Part shown: positions 22,413 through 33,891 of the stretch, one piece after another
Position numbering within the stretch: position 1 is the first letter of the stretch
Layout: each line of letters begins with the position of its first letter
Notes under the pieces: generated by a model
The model's database searches: none
What the model was told of the DNA's origin: nothing
Seen by the model: only the letters and a program-made list of their open reading frames with translations
Program-made: the position numbers and the translations under genes
NCBI RefSeq assembly: GCF_030272615.1
Contig: NC_081410.1
Span: 146,032,349-146,096,348 of the forward strand
DNA: 64,000 nucleotides
Reading direction: 5' to 3'
Source: Cryptomeria japonica
Lineage: Eukaryota; Streptophyta; Pinopsida; Cupressales; Cupressaceae

Positions 22413-24420
22413 ATGATCATTAGAGGAAGTGGAGGGGATGGGATGATTAGATGGAGTGGAGGGAGATGCATCATGAGATGGAGAGGCTTCTATGCTAGCA
22501 TGCTTTGGAACAAGCTTTTGGAATGTTTGGAGTTGTTGGGATTATGTGATGGAGGAAGGTATGGAAGCTTCAAATTAGGTGGATGGAGGAATGATGGTAT
22601 CATGAAGTGTGGGTGATTGGGATTTGTTTTGAGGTGGAGGTGATTGAGGTGGATGGAGGACTTGAGGAGACTTGGTCACTTTGCTTTGAGGTGAGGATTT
22701 TGTCTCCTTTGCTAGCATGTCTTGGATAAGATTATGGATGATGGATTTGGAGGATGTAGACAATATTTATTTTGGAAGATTGGGATTAGATGGAGAATTG
22801 GGATTGGATGGGGGATTAGGATTAGGATTAGATGGAGGATTAGGATTGGGATTGGATGGAGGATTTGGATAATGGATTGGGGAATTAGGATTAATTATTG
22901 GAGGACTATGGAGTAAAGGATTTGGATGGGGAGTAGAGGTAATGAATGTGTTGTAGAAGGATGGGGATTGGGATGTAGATGGGGGGGGGGAGATGGATGT
23001 ATGCATATTGGATTAGAGGAGTATGCACGGATGAGGGATAATATGGATATATGGATGGGGAATAAGATGGAGATATGGATGGGGAATAAGATGGATTTAT
23101 AGATGGGGAATAAGATGGATTTCCCTTGTCGAAGGTAGAGGAAGGATAAGAGATATGGTATAGATTGGGATCGGGTGCAATGTGTTGAGATGGGATGGAT
23201 GAAGGTATGACAGGCGAGTGGGAGATTATGGGATTAACTTGGTAGGCAGGTTTGTGAATTTTCGTGAGCATCTTCTCATACCAAGCTTTGAAATTATGGG
23301 TAGTCGTGTTGAGAGTGAATGATTAGAAGATGATGTTAAATGAAGATGAGGATTCTGACTTGGCTTGGAATGATGAGGGATTAGGTTTGATTATATTTTG
23401 ATTGGGTTTTGATTTGGATTGGAATTGATTTGATTAGATTTGTCCTTAGATTAGGACTTGATTTGATTGGAATGGTCCTTGGATTAGGACTTGATTTGAT
23501 TGGAATGGTCCTTGGATTAGGACTTGATTTGATTGGATTGGTTGATTGAATGGATTAGGACTTGGTTTGATTGGATTGAATTTGATTTGGATTGGAATTG
23601 GATGAGTCCTTGGATTAGGACTTGATTGGATTTGGATTTGATTAGATTGGTTGGATTGGATTTGATTTGAATTGGAATTGGATTGGATTAGATTGAATTG
23701 GATTGGATTGAATTAGATTGAATTGGGTTGGATTAGGAAGATGGATGGATTTGATTGATTAGAATTTCAGAAATTTGATTAGACTAAAGGAAGAATGAAT
23801 ATTAGTTGAGGAAGGATGATTGTTTGAATGGATGAAAGTGTATTGGGGATTGGAGAATTTCTTGGATAGACAAAAGTGGATTAAAGATTTGATGATGGCA
23901 AGATGGAATTTGGAAAGAGGATTGATTGGTTGTGGGGGATGGACTTGGCAAGAGATGTCAAGTAATGAAAACACAATGGTCAAAAGAAGTTAGACTCAAA
24001 AGACACTCATGCTCCTTCAAAACATATCATATGGCGAGAAAAGACAACAGTCAATGGATCCCAATTGGTTTCCCAGCTACTCTTACCCAGAGCAAACACT
24101 TAGATGTTTGACCCCAATGGCTTCCCTCCACGACACTCACTTCTTCAGGGCAGCCAAGCATCAATTCCCATGAAAACTCCTCATGGCGAACTTTGTGTCT
24201 CTACTAAGGGCCGTAAAAATATGGGCAGCTTCGGAGGTCCAACCTCCTACACCAATGACTAGAAGGTTTTTGGCCACTATACACAAGGTGTTTAGTAAGG
24301 CTTCCTGTTAGGAGCTAACCTTCGCAGTTGCGCAAGCACAATTGAGGCCTATAGCCCAATGAAGCACCAAGAACTTAGTAGTCATGCAAGCGTTATTGAG
24401 ATCTCGAGGATCCTACTAAG
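22413..24420. other. Low-complexity GGATTA/GATTGGATTT region of element A
   Basis: Purine/T-rich simple-sequence-like DNA. It includes TTAGGA-like runs (22790-22870), a G10 run at 22981, a repeated GGGGAATAAGATGGA block (23050-23115, encoding SYSPSI repeats on the minus strand) and a 33-bp tandem repeat at 23442-23540. A minus-strand segment near 23271-23310 reads NFKAWYEKMLTKIHKPAYQ, related to GWFEEMVIKVKGSTYQPF in B (near 35920-35980), so part of the region was once coding. Confidence 0.5.
23442..23540. repeat. 33-bp tandem repeat, three units
   Basis: Units start with GTCCTTAGATTAGG or GTCCTTGGATTAGG at 23442, 23475 and 23508 and run to GATTTGATTGGAATG. They are nearly identical. They lie in the GATTGGATTT-rich part of element A; a single related unit occurs in B near 36217. 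Confidence 0.85.
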
Positions 24421-24839
24421 CACCCAATGTTGGAGTGAACTCTCGTATAGCCCCAACCATTGACCCTTTTGTATTCAATGGCTTATTTATTATAGTGAGT
24501 TGGGAACTCCAGGTCCGGGTGTACTCACTTGGGTCGTTCCCCTCTTACCTTCTCAAAGAGCAAGTTGGGAGGGTAGGCCCGCTAGAGGTAAACATGCAAT
24601 CAAACAAGAAAAGGTTGGAGGGTTTGGATTTTTTATCATCTAGCTAGACGAGAGCATACTCTCCTACCTTTACATTTTTCTTAAAACATGTAAAACAATG
24701 ATTCATTCCCTTTTAATTAACATCTAGGTGCCTATCTTAAAAAAAAGCACAATGTTTAGTTGAATTTGCTAGGCAACCTACAAAAAATGGGAGTAGTAGT
24801 TTTTTTTGTTTTTGTTTTAGTCTTGGACGGTCGAATTAA

Positions 24840-25440
24840 ACTGCAAAACTAAGAGAATGAGAATTAGTCCTAACTGTATTGCACCTACAACGCACGCGCC
24901 GAAGTGCAGTTAGTCGTGTTGAAACGCCTGCGTATGGGCTGAACTAAACATTGCTAGTAAACAAAAAAATGACAGAAAACACAGGACATAGAAGGATTTT
25001 ATACCTATTTGTCATGCTAATCAGAAACTCTCATGCTAAACACATGCATTCGCGCTAAAACCCGGAACAACAGAAACCTGTGAGAGTTAGTGGGTAAAGT
25101 TTTTAGAATTTAAATTCAAATGCACTGGGCAGGAATGTCATAAAAGTGCTCGCGCTGATTTAAATCGGCCGCACTGAAACGCCTACGCTAGTGCTGAAAC
25201 GCCTTTGCATGCGGTAAACAAATAGAGAGATAGCACAAATTTTAAATTTTAGACAACGAGCGGAAAAAAAATTAAAATATGTCAGGCTATCGCGCTGGTG
25301 CGCTCGCGCTGATGCACCTGTGCTCGCACCGAAGTAGGTTTTCTGTTGTGCTGAACCCGAGTCGCTCGCGCTGATTTGCAGTCTCTCGCGCTATTTCGGA
25401 ACCTGCGTCTCACAACTCACAAAAACTCATAAAAAACAAA
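24840..25440 (-). repeat. Degenerate GC-rich short repeats in the leader of element A
   Basis: Words such as TCGCGCTGATT, GTGCTGAAACGCCT and GCTCGCACCGAAG recur at roughly 15-22 bp spacing, in contrast to the AT-rich surroundings. The block lies just inside the PBS, the same relative position as the 21-bp repeats in the leader of element C (49482-49738). Confidence 0.6.
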
Positions 25441-25456
25441 TAGTTCTTAGGGACAT

Positions 25457-25476
25457 GGGTCCCATCGGGCATGCCA
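25457..25476 (-). promoter_or_regulatory. Primer-binding-site-like sequence of element A
   Basis: Minus strand TGGCATGCCCGATGGGACCC begins three bases inside the 5' LTR. It resembles the site after the C 5' LTR (TGGTGCCCATCGTGGGGC at 49392). I do not assign the tRNA. Confidence 0.65.
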
Positions 25477-25479
25477 AAA

Positions 25480-26760
25480 TGAAGAGGGGAAAATGGATTA
25501 GAAGGTCAAATGATCAAAAATGATAATGAAATAAGCATAAAAACCATAAAACATCAAAATATCATTTGATACCTTTGCTATTTACCTTCTCCTTGTTACA
25601 AGCTAGGGTTGCCATTGCACCAAAAGATCAACCTGCCAATGCCCAATACAACCACTAGACTTATAGAATCCACAGGAGGTTGTTAAACCATGTCGTGAAT
25701 CTCCGCAAGGGATGTTGGCCCACTGCCAACAATCCCCCTCCCAGTGTCACTCATCGCGGCCTGCGTGATTTGAACCTGAGACCAAGATCTGATACCACTT
25801 GTTACAAGCTAGGGTTGCCATTACACCAAAAGATAGACCTGTCAATGCCCGATACAACCACTAGACTTATAGAATCCATAGGAGGTTGTTAAACCATGTC
25901 GCGAATCTCTATGAGGGACATTGGCCCACTGCCAACACTCCTTCGGATTGAGCTTGATGAAGTGAAGGCGCCCCTTGATGATGCTCCACTTGATGTGCTC
26001 CTTTGATTGCTTGTGATGTGGAATGCTCTCCTTTGTGCTCAATAAGGTAGATGGATTATTGGATTGGATTTGAGTGATGGATAGGAGGATTTGAATTAAA
26101 AGAGAATGAGAGAAGAAATGGCAGCATGACAATGTATGAGAATTGGATCTCATTTGTGAGGAGAATAAGCTCCAATTTATAGATTGGAGGAGGCCAGTGG
26201 AGGGACAAGATTGATTTGATTATGAAGGGTTGAGATTGATTTTAGATAGAAGGCATGGATCAAGGGTGCCCTGGGAAAATAAACAGGAATATAAAATTCC
26301 TTTGGAAAAATGGGGGAGAAATTTGAATTTCAAAGATGAGGAATTAAAAATTCCAAAATAAGGATGCATTGAGGGATTCAAAGAAATTTGAATTTCTTTG
26401 AGAGGCTCAATGTCGATGTGACATGAGTGGGAATTAAAAATAGGAGAATAATGATAAGCATGATTATGAGAGATTCAAGAAGGATTAATTAGGTTGAGTG
26501 GGATTAGGAAAAGTGATTTGTAGGAATCACATGACTGGGTCAATTAACTGAGTGGGTTTTAGAGGAAATAATTGTTGGAGGGGGCTTTAGAAGAATAGGG
26601 GAATAATTAATTTATTTGATAAATTAATTATTGGACAATAGTGACAGGATTAATTAAATTAGATTTAATTGATTCTGAGAGGAATAAGGATAACACAATT
26701 AAGTTAATTAATTATGTTGATGGGCTTAAATTAATTACATATTAATTTTAGGTGTCTACA
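25480..26760 (-). repeat. 5' LTR of element A (contains a TRIM)
   Basis: 1281 bp; matches 18386-19332 from TGAAGAGGGG to AGGTGTCTACA, with the extra TRIM at 25594-25937. Without the TRIM and one 5-bp TSD it is 932 bp, close to the 947-bp partner. Confidence 0.9.
25594..25937 (-). mobile_element. TRIM (terminal-repeat retrotransposon in miniature), 344 bp
   Basis: Two 138-bp terminal repeats (25594-25731 and 25800-25937), each starting TGTTACAAGC and ending CACTGCCAACA on the plus strand, flank a 68-bp interior. On the minus strand the interior begins with PBS TGGTATCAGATC (25797-25786; the initiator-Met tRNA type, consensus TGGTATCAGAGC) and ends with PPT TGGGAGGGGGAT (25743-25732). Perfect 5-bp TSDs CTCCT lie at 25589-25593 and 25938-25942. 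The empty site is preserved in the other LTR of element A near 18505. It has no coding capacity. Confidence 0.93.
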
Positions 26761-26765
26761 CTTGG
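26761..26765 (+). repeat. Target-site duplication (right) of LTR element A
   Basis: CTTGG, matching 18381-18385. Confidence 0.85.
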
Positions 26766-28369
26766 TGTTCTGAGTTTCAAACTGATAACTTTGCATGTAA
26801 TTAACACTGGACAACCCTTGCATAACTTTGTGTGTTATTGACACTGATCACATTTGCAATTGATGTAGAAGATATACAACAAACTAACAAGAATAAATAC
26901 ACCTCAAATGCAACTCAAATCTGAAATGAACATTTTAGCAAACACTTGCCATACATGCTTCAGAATAACAAACTAAATATCCAATGATGTTGTCATTAAG
27001 TCCTGATTTTAATTTCAAATTTACAAATTTGCATAATAGCATTAAATTCTGAGATAGGAATGACATATGAGATGTCGTAATGGTTGCCTCACTTTTTGAA
27101 CACTATGTCCTCACATATTTGACCAAAACATAGATAAAGAGAGACCAAAAACCTGATTTATTGATGTCGAACGATTGAGACTCCTTCCACAATGATGACA
27201 GATTTATTTCAAGATTTTTGGGGGACTCTAATGTGAAAATCACCCCTTTTGGAGCTAGTGCCCTATCCTAGAAGTTGTAGAAGCTATAATAAATAATAAC
27301 AATAGTCCTTAGTGCCAAACAAGTGATGAAAATGATTGTCTTGGAAATACGGATCCAATGCGCCATTGCCCACAAATTTTTGAGTCCTTAATTACCTCCT
27401 CAAAAATTACCTACAACAACTTATAAATAAATCATCTATCCCTCCTTAATATGTAGATGAAAGCATGAATTCTAATTTATCATAAAATTGAAGTGCCATA
27501 AAACTGAGTGTGTTCTCCCAAGTCAACTTCCATGAGTGCTGATATCAAGCCACAATAAGCTCAGGAATGAAGGACTGAAGTATCCTTCACTCACAATTGC
27601 AACCCTTCAGAGGATCTTTCACCACCTTAGTTATGTTATCAATGGGAGTTTTCATTACCAATGACTAAAATGATCTGCATAAACCTTTGGCTCCACAAAC
27701 TCTCAATAATGCAAATTTGAATTCCTAAATGTTCAACAATGAGGCTTCCCCCTCAATTTATTATTTTCCTTCAAGAGGTCGGCCTCCTTCTAGAAGAAAT
27801 AAAATCATATTTAATTGAACCCTTCTAGAAGATTCCTCTTAAAATAATAATATTATTGGACTTTATTATTTAACTGCACTTTAGATAATTTAAAAAATCA
27901 TTATAATATAAAGTGCAGTTAACAATACACGTGACATCATACATGAGAATACATTACCTCATAAAAAATCACATAAAAATAGAATGTGAAGCCACAAGAA
28001 ACTGCCCAAGCGACCCTCTCATCAACACCTTGGCCTATGAGGGTCAAGTAATAGGCCAAACCCTTCTACGGACTGATCTTCATGAAATGGGGACATTACA
28101 ATCTGCCCTCCCTGAAATTGCTTGTCCCCAAGCAATCTCAGCTGCAAAAAAAAACTCTACTCTACTTGGATCCCAAATGACTCTGAAGAGTGCCCAGAAA
28201 AATACTGAACCATATACAATGAGCATTCTATCAAACAAAATGATCCCTAGATCCCAATATAGTCTGAATTCACACCCATTTGTCATGTGTAAATAAGGAC
28301 ATCTAGAAGCACTCGCTAAACCCTCATGGATGTGATAATAAATAAAGCCATCATGCCTACTAATGACCC
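26766..28369. other. Unassigned AT-rich interval right of element A
   Basis: No gene seen. The segment near 28090-28140 (GAAATTGCTTGTCCCCAAGC and its flanks) looks like LTR-retrotransposon non-coding sequence, but no boundary is clear. It probably continues the sequence left of element A (17561-18380). The frame at 27913-28296 has no recognisable motif. Confidence 0.4.
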
Positions 28370-28960
28370 ATAACAATTTCTAACCCATCTTTCATCTTAT
28401 AACTATTGTCCATTTACAAAAAGTCATCAACACACAAATTTACAATAAGGATATCATTATGTTATTTCTTGTAGCAATGAGTAGGATAACTCTTTCTTCT
28501 CTTGAAGATATTTTTCTAAAACTATCCATCGATCCTCACATTTCATGCTCTTGGTTCTTTCTTGAGGCTATACAAAGCCTTCTTGAACTTGTAGAATTGG
28601 TATTCTTTATGCACTTCAAAACTTTGTACTTGTTGGATATAGACTCTCTCTTATAAGTACCCATACAAGAAATCATTTTTCACATCCATGTGATGTGCTC
28701 CATTCATTTTAATATGCTAGTGAAACCATCATTCTAATGGTCTCTTATCTTTTTAGTGATGAAAAAATCTCTTCTTAATCTATTAGATTCCTTTGTGTGA
28801 AGCTTTTTGCAACTAACTAAATACCTTGTGTCTTTCAACACAACAATCATTGTTGTTCTTAGTCTTGGAGACCCACTTAGTACATTTGGGAGATATGTAA
28901 CCTTCCAAGTATCATTGATTTGAATTGTATCTATATCTCCTTATATTTATTGCACCCAAA
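28370..28960 (-). pseudogene. Ty1/Copia reverse transcriptase remnant (N-terminal part)
   Basis: Minus-strand translation reads LDVKNDFLYGYL, ERVYIQQVQSFEV, FYKFKKALYSLKKEPRA and, after frameshifts, CVDD at 28434-28423. These match the Copia blocks around DVKTAFLNGxL, KLKKALYGLKQAPRAW and YVDD. Several stops and frame changes make it a pseudogene. It is the upstream partner of the pol remnant at 16385-17560. Confidence 0.78.
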
Positions 28961-29386
28961 CCTTATCAATACATGCACATTCAAAATATGATGGCTCAAA
29001 ATTGGCTTCTGAAAGTAAAACAAATTTACAATCTCACCTCTTAGAGCTTCTTTGTGTGCTTGGATTGTAATTCTCTAATAAATGTCACTTAATATTCTTA
29101 TATTTCTTTTATAAATTGGATTTGAAGTCAAAATTACACTAAAATTAGAAGAGAGGCTTAGTGGTATAGTTGTACTAGGAGCTAAAATATTAATTGGATT
29201 CTTGTTAAAAATATTATTAGTAGAACCACCATTACAAATAGATTTTAACTTCTCAACATGGCCTTTTTTATAACAATAAACTCCCCCTTCATTAAAATGC
29301 ATCACTTGACACAACAATGTTATCAATTAGAGGATAATATGCAACCTATAAGCCTTACTTTGTAATTATACACAACAAAAAAACAT
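28961..29386. other. Unassigned interval, probably decayed Copia sequence
   Basis: It lies upstream of the Copia RT fragment on the minus strand and left of the 3' LTR of element B. I see no clear motif or boundary. Confidence 0.35.
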
Positions 29387-30604
29387 TGAACCAAGGGAAA
29401 ATCACAAGAGAGTTAATGGTTAGATTCAATCAAAACAAGCATAAAATACATAATCAAATGAAATAAAACCATTATACCTTCATGTGAAGCTATCTTGTCC
29501 TCCAATTGAGTCTTTGATGAAGTAGAGAAGTGCTCGATCTCCACTTGATTGGATTGGCTCCAAGATGGGATGTGGATTGTTCTCCACTACACAACAAAAG
29601 GATAGGATAGGAATGATAATGTGGATAGATGGATTGGATAAGTGTGGAATTATTTTGGCATTATGATGATATGGGTGGATGATTGCTAAGCACACTTGAA
29701 CAACATAAGATTACTAACTTGATGGATATGGGAATAAAAGAATAGCATAAGAATGCAATAGAAGTGGATGATTTGTGAGGAGATGAGACTCCAATTTATA
29801 AATTGGAGGAGGCCAAAATGGAGGGTCAAGATTGATTTAGAATGAAGGGAGGATTGAAAGAAAGAGTGGGAAAGGATTGAGAGGACAAGGTGTGGGAACC
29901 AAGAGATTTGCCATAAAAGTATTTCTTGTCTCCACACCTATCAAGGAACATAAGGAAGAGTTCTCCAAGTACATTGGGAAGAGAAAAGGAATTTAAAATT
30001 CCTCGGTGGAAGGGAGAAGGAATTAAAAATTCCAAAATAAGAGGATGTATGGGAAGACTAAATGAGAAAAGGAATTAAAAATTCCTTGGGAAGAGGATGC
30101 ATGGGGACATTCAAAGAATTTGAATTTCCTTGAAAAGATCAAAGTTGATCCATCCCTAATTGAGGTGATTAGGGATGTGCAAATGATTAAGGGGATTGAT
30201 TAGGTGGGTTAATGAGGGATTAGAGTGCAAGTGGGAAAGTTAGGAGGATGTGACATGAGGAGAGAGAATGAGTGGTGGAATTTAAAATTGAAGAATAATG
30301 ATAATCATGCTTTTAGAAGAATTAATTAAGCTAAGTGAGGATTAGAAGAAATGATTTGTAGGAATTGCATGACTTACGTTAATTAATTAGAATTAATTAA
30401 CCAAGAGGAATTTAGAAGAATTAATGATTGAGGACTTTAGAAGAATGGGGAATAATTAATTTATTAGCAAATTAATTATTGGACTATGATGATAAAAATA
30501 ATTAAATTTAATTTAATAACGGACCAACACAATTTAAATTAATTAATTACATTCACAAGCTTCAATTAATTAAATATTAATTTAATTAATTTTAGGTGTC
30601 TACA
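29387..30604 (-). repeat. 3' LTR of element B
   Basis: 1218 bp, TGAACCAAGG... to ...AGGTGTCTACA on the plus strand. It is related to the LTRs of A (shared CTCCAATTTATA block, AATTAATTA-rich half and terminus) but diverged. The flanking 5-mer is AACAT (29382-29386). The matching 5' LTR is not in the window; it should lie to the right, beyond element C. Confidence 0.8.
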
Positions 30605-30618
30605 TTTTGCCCCTCTTT
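30605..30618 (-). promoter_or_regulatory. Polypurine tract of element B
   Basis: Minus strand AAAGAGGGGCAAAA abuts the LTR start TGTAGACACC, as in element A. Confidence 0.8.
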
Positions 30619-31188
30619 GATATACCATCATAAAGTGATGTTATATCAAATAAGAATAAAACATGGTGGATGGAAAGGAGAAGGACTAGTAGCATGATTC
30701 CCCAATAATAAGTGAAATGAGAATGGATGAGGAGGAGGTAGTGGTATGCCCCCTCGAGAGGACATGTGGGTTCTAAGATCACGGTTGTGCTCTCGAAATG
30801 GATTAGAGGAGTAGAGGTAAAAATGATAAGGATGATGAAGGGGAATGAATGAATAAATTGGAGTCTTAAGACAAATGGAAGAAAATGATGAAAGAGATGA
30901 ATGGATGGATTTCTTGTAGTGTAGATGTAGAGAGAAAACCTAGTTTTGATTTTGCAACGGACTATCTACACCACTGGCTATAGAAGTGAGGATGTTATGA
31001 ATATCCGATGCATAGACTAGACTCTCAGACAATAGGTATCTCAATGCACATGAGTTCACAAACACTGATGATGGTGTAGATGAAAGAATGTTGGATCGTA
31101 CAAGAGAAACTATCAAACATTCCATACCACAAAAACTTTGCCCCATTATACACCAACCAAGACATGCCAAGATATAGGATGATCAGGG

Positions 31189-32349
31189 TGTTACTACTTA
31201 TCAAGTTGCCATTAGTTTTTATATTCAAAGTCATACTATATATTCTAGTTGGTTAGCACTACCGAATCATGCAGTCGGTATAAACAGAGAAGTCGGTATG
31301 CACAGTCTAGTCGGTTACAGAAGAAAGCAGTCACAGAACACAGTATACACTGAAGCTGTCTACTGAGTATCTTTTTATGGCTACCGAGTAGTAAAGTTAA
31401 CACACCGAGTTGATATTCACTGAGTGAAACGTGTTACCAGATACATTGAACCTAGACATGCATATGAAAACGTGTTACAAGAATCGAGGCACATCTAACC
31501 GTTATTACATTGGAAATTGCACTAGAAGATTGTGTATGATTACAAGGTCAATCTAACCAATGAAATATTTTGTTTAGTTATTCATTCGAGGAATCTTGTT
31601 TGTAAGATCGAAGCAATGAATTGGATCGTCGTTTTAAGAGATCTATTTATACAACATGAATTAAGAGCAAGGTGTGTGCATATATGTATGAAGGAAGACT
31701 ATTACAGAGACACAGAGGTCACTGAGAAGGTTTTCAGAGAACAGTCGAAGAACAGAGTAAAAAGAAGGGTTTACCGAGTTACTATATGGGTTACCGAGGT
31801 ATGCTATAAGCAAGGTAATCTTATTCTGAGCACATAGAATCTGCTATAACAATTCAGATGTAAAGTTGCAGATGTTTGTAATGATTTTATTGTAATATTA
31901 TGAAGTTGAAAGAGAAACCTTTAACAAGGTAAAAGACTCTAACCAAGTGTATAAATTGTAAAGCCTCTAACCAGGTGCAGCATTCAGAATAAATGTTGTG
32001 AAATCCTTTAGCAAGGTATATCTAATAGATCTTGTTACTCCTAAAAGGGTAAGCTATCAAAAATAGCTAAATGTAGCTCTAACCGAGCATCTTTATTATT
32101 GCAGTAGTGAAGTTGTGGGTGCCATCCCCACCGCAATTTTTCTCTCTAACCAAGAGTTTCTACGTAACCAAAATATATGTGTTATGGAGTGAATCATGTA
32201 TGATTGTTATCTATTTGTTTTAACTTTATTTTATGTTACTGCACTATTCTGTTTATGCATAATAGTAAGGTTATTATTAAAGAAAAGTTTTGGAGTACTG
32301 ATTCACCCCTCCCCTCTCAGTACATTAGCTTTCCATATTGGGCCTAACA
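31189..32349 (+). mobile_element. Solo LTR, Copia-type
   Basis: 1161 bp with termini TGTTA...TAACA inserted in element B. The flanks are CAGGG (31184-31188) and CGGGG (32350-32354), a TSD with one mismatch. The undisturbed sequence in A (near 19960) reads straight across the insertion point. Near the 3' end, GATTCACCCCTCCCCTCTCAG is typical of the R-U5 end of plant Copia LTRs. No internal region is present, so the element was probably reduced by LTR-LTR recombination. Confidence 0.85.
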
Positions 32350-33565
32350 CGGGGCAACCTTGAACAAGTATAGTCCCAAGACACAAGATAAAAATCAAAG
32401 CAAAAAGCTCAATCATGCAAACAACATGCACATGGCCAACTAATATCTCTTTCCAAGAGTAGGACATGGATCTGGATGGGTTGTCGAAAATGGGACGGAT
32501 ACATACCGATGGGCAGGTGATGGGTTTGAGTAAAATTCCAGACATGGGAAGGATGCATCCTGATGGGTAGGATGTGGATAGATTGATGGACGACAAAAGA
32601 CAAGTTGGTTGGGTGAGGTCTGTAGATGAGAGAATTTTTGCTTAAATTTAGTTAACATGTTGTGGATGGGTGTTTGGATTACTCTCAAGTCAATATAAGC
32701 TCAGATATATGGGAAAAGATCGGTGTGATGGGAAAGCTTAGTGTAAATGGGATAAAGCTCGATTTGATTGGATAAAGCTAAGTGTGATGGGGATCATGAA
32801 TGGATTGGATAATATGGGAGGGGGATTAATGATTGAATAGGATTGGATGGGATGGGGAATATGACTGAATATGATAGGATTGGATTGTGGATATAGGATA
32901 AATGGATGGGGACCAATGACAAGGGAGAACCAAGGATTGGTAAAAGGATGGATGGATGAAGAGATTGCTTGGATAGGAGATGGAGGGATTAAGTAGATGG
33001 ATGGTGATAGGATGTGGAGGGCTAAAGGATGAAAGATGGGTGGAATGGGGATCCAAGAACTATGTTGCAAAGGAGGGCAATGACCCACATTAGAGGGAGT
33101 GGAATTAAGGATGGAAGGAAGGTGGATAAAGGATGAATGAGATGGAATGATAGTGTGTATGGGATATAGATGGAGGAGGAATTAAGGCTTGCATTGAACA
33201 AAGCATGCATATCGATTAATTTTCCTCTAGCATGATCAAGACCAAAGGTAGGAATGGAGGATGCATTTGGATAGAATGTGGGATATGAGATGGGGGATAT
33301 GGATAGGATAGTCAAGATCAAAGATAGGAAAGGAGGATGGACTTAGATATGATGTGGATAGCAAATAAGGGTACTAAATATGTGGATGGTAGGATGACCT
33401 AGATGAAGCTTACCCCCAAGTGTAGAGTACAAGAGGATGAGGGGATTACACATGATACTTGTTTACCAAGTTTCCATCATGGTACTTACCCAAGGCACCA
33501 CAAGAAGTGGTTTTCACCATTGGATGAATTTTTATTTTTATTTTACTTTTTTTCCTCTTTTTCTC

Positions 33566-33613
33566 TTTTTTTTTTTTTTGGGGGGGGGGGGGGTGGGGGG
33601 GGGGTGGGGTGGG
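33566..33613. repeat. Poly(T)/poly(G) tract
   Basis: A run of T (to 33579) passes directly into a run of G (33580-33593) and further G-runs with single T interruptions to about 33613. The corresponding place in A (near 21090-21150) has T-rich sequence without the G expansion. Confidence 0.85.
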
Positions 33614-33891
33614 AATAGTTTGGATGGATAGGGATGAGGATAAGTGGATGAATAAAAGTGGATTTGTAGGATAGTGGATGTGTGATATGATAGAGGAAGG
33701 ACTCAAGCATCTAGTTCCATGGATAGTATCCCTCAAAGAGACTATGGAAAATGGATGGGGTGTTGGAAGACTTGTGGATAAATGGATGGGGATGTTGGGA
33801 AGATCAACATTGGCACACACCTTCAAGGGTGGTGGAGTTGTGGAAGAGATAGTTTTGAATTAGATGGAGGATAAAGTGTGGATTTTGGGAC

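Larger units (their letters stand above)
18386..26760 (-). mobile_element. LTR retrotransposon A, no RT or integrase seen (non-autonomous)
   Basis: Complete minus-strand element: 5' LTR 25480-26760 (with a TRIM inserted), a PBS-like site, a repeat-rich leader, a low-complexity coding region, a PPT, and 3' LTR 18386-19332, flanked by perfect 5-bp TSDs CTTGG. LTR termini on the element strand are TGTAGACACC...CTCTTCA. I find no reverse transcriptase, RNase H, protease or integrase motif in the 6.1-kb interior. The only protein-like part is a Pro/Ser/Lys-rich frame (21375-22412) shared with element B. This fits a large non-autonomous derivative of a Gypsy element (inference). Confidence 0.85.

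Noticed and set aside
22790-22870. Interstitial telomere-like (TTAGGA)n
   Set aside because: It grades into GGATTGGGATTAGATGG-type simple sequence of element A; no TTTAGGG plant telomere units are present.
19991-23983. Many minus-strand His/Ile/Pro/Ser-rich frames in elements A and B
   Set aside because: They come from GGAT-rich low-complexity DNA. Except for the 21375-22412 / 33892-34755 pair, translation is not conserved between A and B.
25741-25800. tRNA gene (GGTTCAAATC box and TGGTATCAGA)
   Set aside because: The sequence is the 68-bp interior of the TRIM; the tRNA-like end is its primer binding site and no cloverleaf can be placed.
33446-33826. Frame with a poly-Pro/Lys run
   Set aside because: It results from the poly(T)/poly(G) tract read on the minus strand.
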